This document shows, piece after piece, positions 32,996 to 41,583 of a stretch of DNA of 64,000 bases (position 1 is its first letter; the number at the start of each line of letters is the position of its first letter). The stretch covers positions 106,237 through 170,236 of IMG/VR virus record IMGVR_UViG_3300020472_001862; one strand, written 5' to 3'. The notes beneath the pieces were generated by a model. The model was not told the origin of the DNA and searched no databases. It saw only the letters and a program-made list of their open reading frames with translations. A program made the translations under genes and the position numbers. The stretch is from a virus.

Positions 32996-33853
32996 ATGGC
33001 AGAAGATAAGCACATAGTATTTTCATACGGAAGAATGAATCCACCTACTGCTGGACATAGCAAGGTTGTGGATAAGGTTCATTCTCACGCACAAAAAATA
33101 GGTGCTAATCACGCAGTTATTGTTAGTCATTCACAAAACAATAAAACAGATCCTTTACATCATGAACATAAGAAAGAATATTTAAAACATATTCATCCTG
33201 AAGTTAACTTTGAACATTCTACAAAAGAACACCCTCACTTCCTGGCACAACTTAAAAAGTTCCACCAAGAAGGACATACACACGCAACAATGGTTGTAGG
33301 AAGTGATAGAGTAAAACAATTTAAAGCGTTGGCTAATAAGTACAACGGCAAAGAGTATAATTATAAAAAGATACATATCTTATCAGCAGGACAGAGAGAT
33401 CCTGATGCTGAGGGAGTAGCAGGTATAAGTGGAACAAAGATGAGAGCACATGCAAGTGGCAATGACTACAAATCTTTCAAGGCAGGATTACATGCCAATC
33501 ATAGTGATGAACATGCCAAAAAACTATATAAAGCAACACGACAAGGTATGAACTTACAGAAAGAGGAGAGAGGCATGTTAGACTTTCAAACATTTTTAAA
33601 AGAAGACATGGAAGGAATGTCTCAGAAGTCTGGAGACAAAAGAAGTACAGAGAGTGGTGCTGGTATGACGGCTAAAGGTGTAGCCAAATATAATAGACGA
33701 ACAGGTGGTAATCTAAAAACAGCAGTAACTACACCACCAAGTAAACTTAAAAAAGGCAGTAAAGCAGCAGGAAGGCGTAAGTCTTTTTGTGCTAGGTCCA
33801 AAGGTTGGACAGGCGAGAGAGGTAAAGCTGCTAGGCGGAGGTGGAATTGTTAA
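32996..33853 (+). CDS. NMNAT/cytidylyltransferase-like enzyme fused to a basic phage domain
   Basis: 285 residues. Residues 1-190 form a nucleotidyltransferase: FSYGRMNPPTAGHSKVVDKV (HxGH-type motif) and GISGTKMRAHASGND (I-S-x-T-x-x-R motif). From residue 194 a second module starts MLDFQTFLKED, then a basic domain ending GRRKSFCARSKGWTGERGKAARRRWNC-like. That C-terminal signature is common in T4-like marine phage head-region proteins. It follows the Cys-rich peptide with probable translational coupling. Confidence 0.82.
   Translation: MAEDKHIVFSYGRMNPPTAGHSKVVDKVHSHAQKIGANHAVIVSHSQNNKTDPLHHEHKKEYLKHIHPEVNFEHSTKEHPHFLAQLKKFHQEGHTHATMVVGSDRVKQFKALANKYNGKEYNYKKIHILSAGQRDPDAEGVAGISGTKMRAHASGNDYKSFKAGLHANHSDEHAKKLYKATRQGMNLQKEERGMLDFQTFLKEDMEGMSQKSGDKRSTESGAGMTAKGVAKYNRRTGGNLKTAVTTPPSKLKKGSKAAGRRKSFCARSKGWTGERGKAARRRWNC
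33575..33853 (+). CDS. Internal-start basic protein with capsid-targeting-like N-terminus
   Basis: In-frame ATG at 33575 within the gene above, preceded by GAGGAGAGAGG, one of the best ribosome-binding sites in the area. The product of 92 residues begins MLDFQTFLKED, as a capsid-targeting sequence would, and carries the SFCAR...RRWNC domain. It may therefore be made both as a fusion and as a separate protein. Inferred, not proven. Confidence 0.6.
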   Translation: MLDFQTFLKEDMEGMSQKSGDKRSTESGAGMTAKGVAKYNRRTGGNLKTAVTTPPSKLKKGSKAAGRRKSFCARSKGWTGERGKAARRRWNC

Positions 33854-34116
33854 TTTTAACTAGATTGGCTATAGCATGTGTAACAGCAGTATTTGGAAAC
33901 GCATTTAGTAAATGGTTTCTTAATACAAAAGTTGGTGGTTGGTTCCAAAGAAAAGTAAATAGTTTAATGGAGTTTTTGGCAAATAGATATAATATAGAAC
34001 TTGCCAAGAAAGAAGCTAAATGGAGAGCAGATTATCCAATGTTAGCCAAAAGAATAGACAACATAGAGTCTAAACTAGAAGGCTATGAAGACTGGAAGAA
34101 GGTTTTAGATGAGTAA
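33847..34116 (+). CDS. Small membrane-anchored protein, TTG start
   Basis: About 89 residues from the TTG at 33847, 5 nt after GGAGG; a GTG at 33841 overlaps that site. One N-terminal hydrophobic segment (LILTRLAIACVTAVFG), then amphipathic helices ending LEGYEDWKKVLDE. It overlaps the upstream stop and is coupled to the spanin pair. Possibly part of the lysis cassette; unproven. Confidence 0.6.
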   Translation: MLILTRLAIACVTAVFGNAFSKWFLNTKVGGWFQRKVNSLMEFLANRYNIELAKKEAKWRADYPMLAKRIDNIESKLEGYEDWKKVLDE

Positions 34117-34477
34117 AATATTAATGGGTATTATTGTAGCAATGGTTCTTGCCTTTGGTACATATTACTGGCTGACTGAAAAGAGACTTGCAGTTCTAAC
34201 TGAGAACAATGCTAAGTTATCTATAGCAGCAACAACAAATCAACAAACAATAGATAAATTAACATCAGATTTCCAACAACAACAGGTTCTTAATGAAGAA
34301 CTAAATATAAAGCTAAAGGCCTCTGAGGCATATGGCGACAATTTAGCTAAAAAATTAAGAGAACATGATTTAACAATGCTAACCCTAAAGAAACCTGGGT
34401 TAATTGAACGGAGAGTGAATAGTGCGACACAGAAGATTCTTACAGATCTCGAGTCTAGTACTGCTACTGTTAATTAG
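34109..34477 (+). CDS. Inner-membrane spanin (Rz-like)
   Basis: 122 residues: one N-terminal signal-anchor (ILMGIIVAMVLAFGTYYWL) followed by a long periplasmic coiled coil. The next gene starts inside its 3' end in another frame and encodes an outer-membrane lipoprotein, which is the Rz/Rz1 arrangement. Together they fuse the two membranes at lysis. No endolysin or clear holin is recognised nearby. Confidence 0.78.
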   Translation: MSKILMGIIVAMVLAFGTYYWLTEKRLAVLTENNAKLSIAATTNQQTIDKLTSDFQQQQVLNEELNIKLKASEAYGDNLAKKLREHDLTMLTLKKPGLIERRVNSATQKILTDLESSTATVN

Positions 34478-34820
34478 TAGCGGTTGTAGTCTTATACCTA
34501 AAGAGGTACAGGTACAAACTAAATTCGTAGAAAAACAAATACCAATACAAGGACACCCTAAAGGTTTAACTATGTATCCTATACAGTTTTATGCTGTAAC
34601 GGAGGAAAACTTTGAGGAGTTTAAAGAGAAATTTGAGAAAGAAAATGCAGATTTAGTTTATTTTGCATTAAGTGTTCCTGATTATGAGAACTTATCCTTA
34701 AACATGGGCGAACTAAAACGCTATATAGAACAACAAAAGACTATCATTATATACTACGAACAATCTATTACAGGTGTTAAGGCTGAAATAGTTTTGGATG
34801 ACGACAAAGCCAAAGACTAA
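34422..34820 (+). CDS. Outer-membrane spanin lipoprotein (Rz1-like)
   Basis: 132 residues from a GTG at 34422 with a GGAGAG site. A basic N-terminus and hydrophobic core lead to the lipobox LLLISSGCS, with the lipidated Cys at about 22. The rest is charged and helical. Embedded by 56 nt in the i-spanin gene. At 110 residues the mature protein is longer than classical Rz1 but the layout is convincing. Confidence 0.78.
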   Translation: MRHRRFLQISSLVLLLLISSGCSLIPKEVQVQTKFVEKQIPIQGHPKGLTMYPIQFYAVTEENFEEFKEKFEKENADLVYFALSVPDYENLSLNMGELKRYIEQQKTIIIYYEQSITGVKAEIVLDDDKAKD

Positions 34821-34825
34821 TCTTG

Positions 34826-34833
34826 TATAAATA
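34826..34833 (+). promoter_or_regulatory. Late promoter 5 nt before ATG (TATAAATA)
   Basis: TATAAATA-AGAGT-ATG(34839). No ribosome-binding site; the predicted start is the A of the ATG. Confidence 0.72.
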
Positions 34834-34838
34834 AGAGT

Positions 34839-36269
34839 ATGAAGAACTTTATGACATTCAGAGAAGATTTAGCTTCTGGCAGACCTGCCAAAAAACCTGT
34901 TTCTAGTAATTTACTACAACAAAGAGCTAAAGCAAATACTAAAGCTCTAAAGTCAGGTTTCATGAGGTTAACGAAACAGGAAAGAGATAAAGAAGCTCGA
35001 AGAATGTCAGAAGAGAAAAAGAACTGTGGGTGTGGACAAGATCCTTGTATCACATATGGCAAAAAACAAATGAAAGAAGCTATAGATACAAAACCAGTAC
35101 ACGATGCCAATAAAGCATTAGAGAAAAACATGGGTCTTAAAAAGACTAAGGACTCAGGTATCGTTAAAACTAAAGGTGGGTATGCAAGGAAAAGAACTTA
35201 CACCAGAGAGTCTGCCAGGGATAATTACAATCCAGAAATTTCAGATAAAAGAACTAAAGAAAAACTTAAAAAGGCTGGACTACCGCCTGAGTCTCCTAAA
35301 GTAATGGAAGCAAGAGAAAGAATTAGAGATATATTTGAAGGTAAGAAAAAAGGACTAGACGGCAAAGCATGTTGGAAAGGATACAAACTACAAGGTACCA
35401 AAAAGAAAGGTAATAAAACTGTAGATAATTGTGTACCAATGAGTGAGGAAGAACAAATGAAACCTCATAAAATGTACAAGGGCGATAAAGTAGTCGTGGC
35501 AAAGAATAAAGCAGAACATGATAAACTTAACAAGCAAGGATATACACACGACGATCCTAAAACTAAAAAGATTGAAGAAGTATCAGATCATCTTAAGACA
35601 AGATATATCCATAAGTCTATGAGGGATATAGACACTAAGGAAAGAGCTTCACAATTAGCAGACAAACAAGGCGCACCTGCTAGTGTAGGTAAATCATTAA
35701 GTAAGTCTACAGGCAAAAGACGTAAAGGTATTGCAAGAGCAAGAGCCAATTTAGAAAGACCTATTAGAGAAGGTAAAAAACCAGTAGTACACAGCACAAA
35801 GCCAGACAGTCTTAAAATGGTTAAGATTAAATACAACAAACCTATTAAAACAAAAGTAACAGACATAGGTCCTGGTGGAAAAGAAGTAGTTAGAAAAGAT
35901 TGGTCTGAAGGAATAGAAAGAGATCCTAAGTCTAATTCATTTAATAGAACAAAAAGAAAAGAAACAACTGTAAGAGTTGGACAAAAGAGAGATAAGAAAA
36001 CAGGTAAGATGGTAGATGTGATGGGTAAATCATCAGCACCACAAGGCTTACCTTCAATGAAAGAACATCAAATTCAATTGGTAACAAACTTAGATTTTAA
36101 TGAAAGTCTAGGTATGTTAGTATCAAGAGGCTTAAATAAAGTCCGTGGTGCTATTAAAGATGCAGAAAAGAGAACAGGATATAAAGTAGATCCTAGTAAA
36201 AACAAACATTCAAATCCAGTATCAGGCAAGAACATTGCTAAAAGACTGGCATCGCAAAAAAAAAGGTAG
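34839..36269 (+). CDS. Basic head-region protein, N-terminal part; ends at A9 slippery run
   Basis: 476 residues, about one third Lys, Arg or Glu. It starts MKNFMTFRED, a capsid-targeting-like N-terminus, and contains DGKACWKGYKLQGTKKKG...DNCVPM (about 172-200), a short motif seen in several cyanophage virion-region proteins. NFNESLGMLVSRGLNKVRG lies near the C-terminus. The frame ends with a TAG just after nine A residues (36256-36264). A -1 shift there joins it to the next open frame. It is probably an internal head or core protein. Confidence 0.75.
   Translation: MKNFMTFREDLASGRPAKKPVSSNLLQQRAKANTKALKSGFMRLTKQERDKEARRMSEEKKNCGCGQDPCITYGKKQMKEAIDTKPVHDANKALEKNMGLKKTKDSGIVKTKGGYARKRTYTRESARDNYNPEISDKRTKEKLKKAGLPPESPKVMEARERIRDIFEGKKKGLDGKACWKGYKLQGTKKKGNKTVDNCVPMSEEEQMKPHKMYKGDKVVVAKNKAEHDKLNKQGYTHDDPKTKKIEEVSDHLKTRYIHKSMRDIDTKERASQLADKQGAPASVGKSLSKSTGKRRKGIARARANLERPIREGKKPVVHSTKPDSLKMVKIKYNKPIKTKVTDIGPGGKEVVRKDWSEGIERDPKSNSFNRTKRKETTVRVGQKRDKKTGKMVDVMGKSSAPQGLPSMKEHQIQLVTNLDFNESLGMLVSRGLNKVRGAIKDAEKRTGYKVDPSKNKHSNPVSGKNIAKRLASQKKR
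36256..36264 (+). other. A9 run, candidate -1 frameshift site
   Basis: Zero-frame codons TCG CAA AAA AAA AGG TAG contain A-AAA-AAA, a strong slippery heptamer. A slip of -1 enters the downstream frame, open from 36242 to 37582. A homopolymer sequencing or assembly error would give the same picture. Confidence 0.6.
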
Positions 36270-36352
36270 AAATACCTAAGTCCGCTAAGAAAGACTTAGA
36301 CAAACAATCCAAAGCAAGAGATAAAGATTGGTGGAAACACCAAGACAAATCT

Positions 36353-37582
36353 ATGTCTGAGGCAAGCACAAATAAATTTAGTCTACAAGGACAAGAAGAT
36401 GGCCCTTTAAGTTCTATGCCAAAAGGAACTAAGCCAATAGGTAGTAGAACTAAAAAGAACAAAGTATATGAAGATGCTCGATATGATCCTACTCCAGGTG
36501 GTATGGAATGGGGCACACCTCAAGGCACAGATTATTTCAAATCATTAACACCAGGTGAAGGCAAAGAAAGAGAAAAGCCTTTAAAGCCATTAAACATTAA
36601 AGCAAGAAAACCTGAAGACGAGAAGGGTGTTAAGGTTACAGAAGGACTACGCCAACAATTTGAACCTGAATACTCAGAAGCTAAAAGACGATTAGGCAAT
36701 AAAATTAGAGGCAAATTAGGACTTAAAAAGAAACCTACATTAGATTGGAAAAAGGATGCAGGTATTAAAGAAGATTTAGACCTATCCCACATAGAAGATA
36801 AACAGGCAGATCATAGTAAGCATCAGTACCCTATTAACAATGAAGTAGAAACACATGATAAAGGTGATAAAGGACATTGGTTAACAGGTAAAGATGGTGA
36901 TTGGTATATAGAACAAGATGACATTAAAGAGTTAGATAAAGAGGCAGAAAACTATACATTTGATAAAGCTGTAGATGATGGATTGTATGACGATGATGAA
37001 TTGGAATGGGAAGATTTCGACAATACTCCTGGATTTGATAATGAGATAAATGTAACCGAGGCATTATCAGTACAGGGTCGTTTAAAAAGACGATTTAATG
37101 CACGAAGAAACAAACAAAAATTAAAAGTAGCTAGGCGTATAGCATTACGAAGAGGCTCCACACCAGATAGATTGAAGAAGAGAGCAACCAGGGGTGCAAG
37201 GCTCATGGTTTATAAACGACTACTCAGGGGCAGAGACAGAGCTGGACTACCACCAGCAGAGAAGGCTCGTTTAGAGAGAATGATTACTAGATTCCAACCA
37301 CTAGTAAGTCGTATATCTGTTAAACTATTACCTCAGATGAGAAGAAATGAAATTAAACGACTAACAGGGAGGGCTAAGTTAAGAGCTAAAACTAGTAAGA
37401 AGTTTAAAGCAGCAAAACCAGTGAAGAGTGCATCACAAAAGAGAGCTAAGAAGTTTAAAATAAAGGTTAACAAATATAAGGCACCTAAGAAGAAAGCAGC
37501 TAAACCTAGATATGCTTCTGGTGGCCCTACACTTAAAAAAGCAAGTAAAGCATATAAAGCCTTCTCATATTCCATAGGCTAA
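36353..37582 (+). CDS. Continuation of the basic head-region protein in the -1 frame
   Basis: 409 residues from the first ATG, but the frame is open upstream to 36242 and the codons before the ATG have the same Lys-rich style (EIPKSAKKDLDKQSKARDKD). The ATG has no ribosome-binding site, so separate initiation is unlikely. It contains DARYDPTPGGMEWGTPQGTDYF, an acidic middle and a very basic C-terminal domain (RLKRRFNARRNKQKLKVARR) that recalls a conserved domain of T4-like cyanophage head proteins. A joined protein would be about 915 residues. Confidence 0.7.
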   Translation: MSEASTNKFSLQGQEDGPLSSMPKGTKPIGSRTKKNKVYEDARYDPTPGGMEWGTPQGTDYFKSLTPGEGKEREKPLKPLNIKARKPEDEKGVKVTEGLRQQFEPEYSEAKRRLGNKIRGKLGLKKKPTLDWKKDAGIKEDLDLSHIEDKQADHSKHQYPINNEVETHDKGDKGHWLTGKDGDWYIEQDDIKELDKEAENYTFDKAVDDGLYDDDELEWEDFDNTPGFDNEINVTEALSVQGRLKRRFNARRNKQKLKVARRIALRRGSTPDRLKKRATRGARLMVYKRLLRGRDRAGLPPAEKARLERMITRFQPLVSRISVKLLPQMRRNEIKRLTGRAKLRAKTSKKFKAAKPVKSASQKRAKKFKIKVNKYKAPKKKAAKPRYASGGPTLKKASKAYKAFSYSIG

Positions 37583-37589
37583 GCCAACA

Positions 37590-37597
37590 TATAAATA
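37590..37597 (+). promoter_or_regulatory. Late promoter 5 nt before ATG (TATAAATA)
   Basis: TATAAATA-CTAAT-ATG(37603), closely resembling the element before radical SAM paralogue 1. No ribosome-binding site. Confidence 0.72.
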
Positions 37598-37602
37598 CTA
37601 AT

Positions 37603-39171
37603 ATGAACCACGGTATTATAATGGGTGGTGTGGTTGACTATTATTATGATTCAATCAAACGAGCACCCGGCGCACATAAAATTGCTACACATCTAAGACG
37701 AGAAGGATGGGACGTCGAGGTATTAGATTTTGTTCAATCCTGGACAATAGAAGAACTGCAAGAATTCACAAGACAAAGAGTACATTCAGGGACAAAGTTC
37801 CTCGGCCTTAGCGCTACATTTTCTATTAGATTTAAAACATTATATGAATTCGCCAGATGGTTTAAGAAAGAATACCCAGACATTCTAATCATAGGAGGAT
37901 CTCAGGCATTCCATAATTGTGAGGGACTGCCCTTAGACTATATGGTACATGGCTATGGTGAGTTGGCTATGAGTGCTATTCTTAGCGGAGATGTTAGGTA
38001 TCAGACACATAAATGGCTTAATGGACACAAATTTAGGCGCGTAGACGCCACACATGACTATATGGCAGCGCGTATGAAAGACCTAAGTACACATTACGAG
38101 GAAAGGGACTATATAGAGCCACAGGAGGTCCTTACAGTAGAGTTTGGGCGTGGTTGTATATTTAACTGCCACTTTTGTACCCTCACTTATAGGAACATTA
38201 AGGACGATCACAGCAGGGCTGAGGACAACTTATATCAGGAAATGCTAGAGAACTATAACAAATGGGGCACAACAAACTACTCTATATCTGATGAAACAGT
38301 TAATGATTACACAGAAAAGATAGAAAGATTTGCCGGTGCTATCAGAAAATTGCCTTTTAAACCTAATTGTGCAGGTTATATTCGTGGAGACTTATTAGTA
38401 CATAAACAAAAAGATTGGCAAGCAATCGAGGATATAGGCTTAAATACACAATTCTATGGTATAGAATCTTTCCATACACCTTCAGCAAAATCTGTAGGTA
38501 AAGGTATGCAGTCAGGTAAACTACAAGATGGTTTATTAGAATATAAAGACCATATGAGGAGTAAAGGACACTTCCAGGCACATTTAAGTCTAATAGCAGG
38601 ACTACCACATGAAACATTAGACACATTAAGAACAACTAAAAAATGGATAGTGGATAATTGGGTAGGACAATCAGCACAAATTATGCCTTTGTGGATTCCA
38701 GATCAAACTAGAATATATGAAGAACAAAGTAGATTTGCAATGGACCCAGGCAGATACGGCTATACAAAAACAACAATGGAAGAGTCTAGTAATGGATTCT
38801 GGGAAGACGCACCTCATAAAAGATTTGGAAATTTGTATAGGGGTATAAAAAAGAGAGAAGAAGAGGAAACAGGTGTAGTATATAACACAGAAGAGAGTAC
38901 ATTCCAGGAAGAAATGTCTTTTATGAACTGGAAAAATGATAATACTAATCTATATCAAGTGTTAAATTACTTAGAACATGAGTGGTATGTTGGTGATGAA
39001 CAGTTATGGAAAGAACCGCCTTTACCCTTCTCATATCATAATTGGCTAATAGACCCTAATTATAAATGGGAAGATATGTCTAAACCTAAGTCAGAATTAG
39101 CTGTTCCTCAGGAATTAGCTAGAAACTTTATAGAAAATTATAAAAGGAAAAAGTTAGGATTAACTTCCTGA
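37603..39171 (+). CDS. B12-binding-type radical SAM protein (paralogue 2)
   Basis: 522 residues. GAHKIATHLRREGWDVEVLDFVQSW at the N-terminus, IIGGSQAF and MVHGYGELAMSA in the cobalamin-type domain, then the cluster motif GRGCIFNCHFC (about 185-192) and SDETVNDYTEKIERF. It ends NYKRKKLGLTS, as do the paralogues. Its late promoter and its place among virion genes suggest it acts late in infection, unlike an early metabolic enzyme. Confidence 0.86.
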   Translation: MNHGIIMGGVVDYYYDSIKRAPGAHKIATHLRREGWDVEVLDFVQSWTIEELQEFTRQRVHSGTKFLGLSATFSIRFKTLYEFARWFKKEYPDILIIGGSQAFHNCEGLPLDYMVHGYGELAMSAILSGDVRYQTHKWLNGHKFRRVDATHDYMAARMKDLSTHYEERDYIEPQEVLTVEFGRGCIFNCHFCTLTYRNIKDDHSRAEDNLYQEMLENYNKWGTTNYSISDETVNDYTEKIERFAGAIRKLPFKPNCAGYIRGDLLVHKQKDWQAIEDIGLNTQFYGIESFHTPSAKSVGKGMQSGKLQDGLLEYKDHMRSKGHFQAHLSLIAGLPHETLDTLRTTKKWIVDNWVGQSAQIMPLWIPDQTRIYEEQSRFAMDPGRYGYTKTTMEESSNGFWEDAPHKRFGNLYRGIKKREEEETGVVYNTEESTFQEEMSFMNWKNDNTNLYQVLNYLEHEWYVGDEQLWKEPPLPFSYHNWLIDPNYKWEDMSKPKSELAVPQELARNFIENYKRKKLGLTS

Positions 39172-39175
39172 TTTG

Positions 39176-39183
39176 TATAAATA
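39176..39183 (+). promoter_or_regulatory. T4-type late promoter (TATAAATA)
   Basis: Perfect octamer 26 nt before the ATG at 39210; a second TATAAACT lies just downstream. Confidence 0.65.
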
Positions 39184-39209
39184 CCGGTATAAACTTAAAG
39201 AAGTGTAAT

Positions 39210-40976
39210 ATGGCATACGATAAGAAAAGACTAGACACTCTAATTAGGCAAGGCATGATGCCCGCCAAATCATTACCTATTTTACATAGGGCTTTAGATA
39301 AACTAAAGAAGGGAGTTAACTTAACACCATATGAAAGAGAAGGGATTTCTAAGTTAATGGATAAAGTAATGGGTTTCCAATTTGGAGATGATATTACTTA
39401 TAACAGAGCTAGATTACACACTCAAAGAACAAGATATCAAACCGAGGAGATAGGACCAGTGGATAAAGGAAAAGAAGGCGATGTTATCGTCTATGATGGC
39501 TCTAAAGATGAAGCCGAATCAAAGAAGGATAAAAAAGTCAAGAAGAATGCACAGTCTAAACTTCTCAAAACTAATAAAGGAGATGGTATGAAACCTGAAG
39601 AAGAAATAAAAGAGGCTTCAGCTAGTAGACCCGCAGATAAAGATATTGGGGATAAAGAATCTCCTAAACAAGGGTCTTCTGTTAAGCCAGAAATTACGGA
39701 TGGACCTAAACAAGATTCTAAACCTTCAATTAAAGAAGGCTTAATATCAGATTTAGATTCAGAAGGAATGAGAGCCAGAGCGAGTAGGCTAGGAAAGAAA
39801 AAAGGTAAAGTTTCTAAAGAGAAATTAGCCAAAGAACTTCCAGCAGCTCTTAGAAAAGAAAAACAAAAAGCAGGATTGTCAGAAGACATGGTTAAGTTCA
39901 ATGAACTTTACAAAGAAAATCTAGAAAGAGCATTAGCTAATAACAATGTAGATAATGTTAGAGATATTCCTCTTAAAATTAAATCTGCTCTATTCAAACA
40001 TGTTGAAGAAGCAACATACTCAGACAAACAAATTAAAATGGCTAAGGGTATTGCTTTTGATAAGCGACATAAAGGTGGCGACATGACAGGCGCTTATAAG
40101 AAAATGGAAAAGATCAAGAAAGGTTTAGGAGATACTCCTCAAGCAAGTAAGGCGCTTCAACGGGCTAATGAAGAATTAGAACAGCCGTTAGAAGAAGGTT
40201 CACTTAAAGACTTTGCAATGGGACATGGCTATTTTGATAACAGCAGTGAGGGTAAAGCAAAAAGGAAAGATCCTCAATGGTTATCTAAACAAGCAGGAAG
40301 TAAGAAAACTATTTCTTATGATAAAAAGAAACCTGCAGTTAAAGAATCTAAAATGGCAACTAAAGACCATGATGGAGACGGCAAAATAGAAACAGGCTCA
40401 GCAGAGTATCTAGGTTCTAAAGACAAAGCTATTAAGAAAGCTCTTAAGAAAGTACCTGCTCTCAAGAAAGAAGAAGTAGAAGAAACAGAAGTTAAGAAAA
40501 CTCCTAACCAAGCAGTTAGAGATGTTCATAGAACTGTAGCTGATGTACTTGCCGGTAAAACAATAGAAGTTTCAGATGAACCTTTAGTCATAGATCCTAA
40601 TGTAGAATCTCAAGCAGAACTAGATAGAACAGTTAATAATGTTCAAGAAGGTGCTAGAGAAGACGCTCTGAGGGATATTAGTAGAGATAAGGACTTAGCT
40701 AAGCCTAAGAAACCAGCACCTAAACCAGGTAAGTCAAAGCATGACGGTTCAGAGAATAAAGGCCCAGACCATATAGTAGCTCAATTAAGAAAAGCTGTTA
40801 GTTTAGGCGACAAACATGATGGTGTTAAATTCCAAGATGGAAAAACACATAAAGTCAGTGCAGCACATGCTCATAAATTTTTAAATAAATATATGGCAGG
40901 TAAGCCAGCAGACAAAGAGAAAATGCAGTCTCATGGACATGCATCTCACGATAACTTTAAAAAACACATAGATTAA
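39210..40976 (+). CDS. Late, low-complexity, probable head-region protein with EF-hand-like loop
   Basis: 588 residues. A folded N-terminal domain (about 1-90) is followed by long Lys/Glu-rich helical and disordered stretches. DHDGDGKIETGSAEYLG (about 389-405) is a calcium-binding EF-hand-like loop seen in other T4-like cyanophage virion-region proteins. A His-rich C-terminus (AAHAHKFLNKYMAG) follows. It has no enzymatic motif. It is probably an internal or scaffold-associated protein. Confidence 0.7.
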   Translation: MAYDKKRLDTLIRQGMMPAKSLPILHRALDKLKKGVNLTPYEREGISKLMDKVMGFQFGDDITYNRARLHTQRTRYQTEEIGPVDKGKEGDVIVYDGSKDEAESKKDKKVKKNAQSKLLKTNKGDGMKPEEEIKEASASRPADKDIGDKESPKQGSSVKPEITDGPKQDSKPSIKEGLISDLDSEGMRARASRLGKKKGKVSKEKLAKELPAALRKEKQKAGLSEDMVKFNELYKENLERALANNNVDNVRDIPLKIKSALFKHVEEATYSDKQIKMAKGIAFDKRHKGGDMTGAYKKMEKIKKGLGDTPQASKALQRANEELEQPLEEGSLKDFAMGHGYFDNSSEGKAKRKDPQWLSKQAGSKKTISYDKKKPAVKESKMATKDHDGDGKIETGSAEYLGSKDKAIKKALKKVPALKKEEVEETEVKKTPNQAVRDVHRTVADVLAGKTIEVSDEPLVIDPNVESQAELDRTVNNVQEGAREDALRDISRDKDLAKPKKPAPKPGKSKHDGSENKGPDHIVAQLRKAVSLGDKHDGVKFQDGKTHKVSAAHAHKFLNKYMAGKPADKEKMQSHGHASHDNFKKHID

Positions 40977-40988
40977 TAGGAGAAAAAT

Positions 40989-41573
40989 ATGTCAAATTGG
41001 GGAGCAACTGACGCGGACGAAAGTAAGCCTAAGTATCTTACAGCCGCTCAGAAAAAAGAAGTATATGCTAACGCCAGTGGATGGGTTGTAGAAGCAGGTT
41101 CTACTATGACAGGAAATGGCCGTACAGGCGCTGATCCAGAAGTACTAGTAGCCATGTCTTCTCTACAAACTAACCTAGGTGCAGCAGATATTACAGAAAT
41201 TGAATGGATTACAACAGCAGCAGATAAGTCAGCAGGCTTTACACTTTCAGCTAGAGTAAGATTCAATGAAGAAGTAGATGTAACAGGAACACCACAATTA
41301 TCAGTAACCAACGGTAACGAAGGTACTGGTTCAGGTCGTGGCCCACATGTACTTTCATACGCTAGTGGTACTGGTTCAAACGAACTTGTATTCTCACTAG
41401 TTATAGCAGCAGCAAACGCAGCTACTAATGCAGACGATGTATTAAGCATTGGTACCAACCCACTTGCTTTAAACTCAGGCACAATTAAAGATAAAGGAAC
41501 TTCACAAGTTTCTACTATCACAAGTGCAGCAGGTATTGGTACAGCAGCTGGTACATTAACAGTCGTAGCATAA
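40989..41573 (+). CDS. Probable virion surface protein with Ig-like (SwmB-type) domain
   Basis: 194 residues; AGGAG ribosome-binding site. The N-terminus SNWGATDADESKPKYLTAAQKKEVYANASGWVV is a motif shared by many marine phage structural proteins. The C-terminal part (VDVTGTPQLSVTNG, LVFSLVI, LALNSGTIKDKGT) follows the SwmB-type Ig-like fold. It is likely a capsid decoration or fibre-associated protein. Confidence 0.75.
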   Translation: MSNWGATDADESKPKYLTAAQKKEVYANASGWVVEAGSTMTGNGRTGADPEVLVAMSSLQTNLGAADITEIEWITTAADKSAGFTLSARVRFNEEVDVTGTPQLSVTNGNEGTGSGRGPHVLSYASGTGSNELVFSLVIAAANAATNADDVLSIGTNPLALNSGTIKDKGTSQVSTITSAAGIGTAAGTLTVVA

Positions 41574-41583
41574 GGAATAAGTA

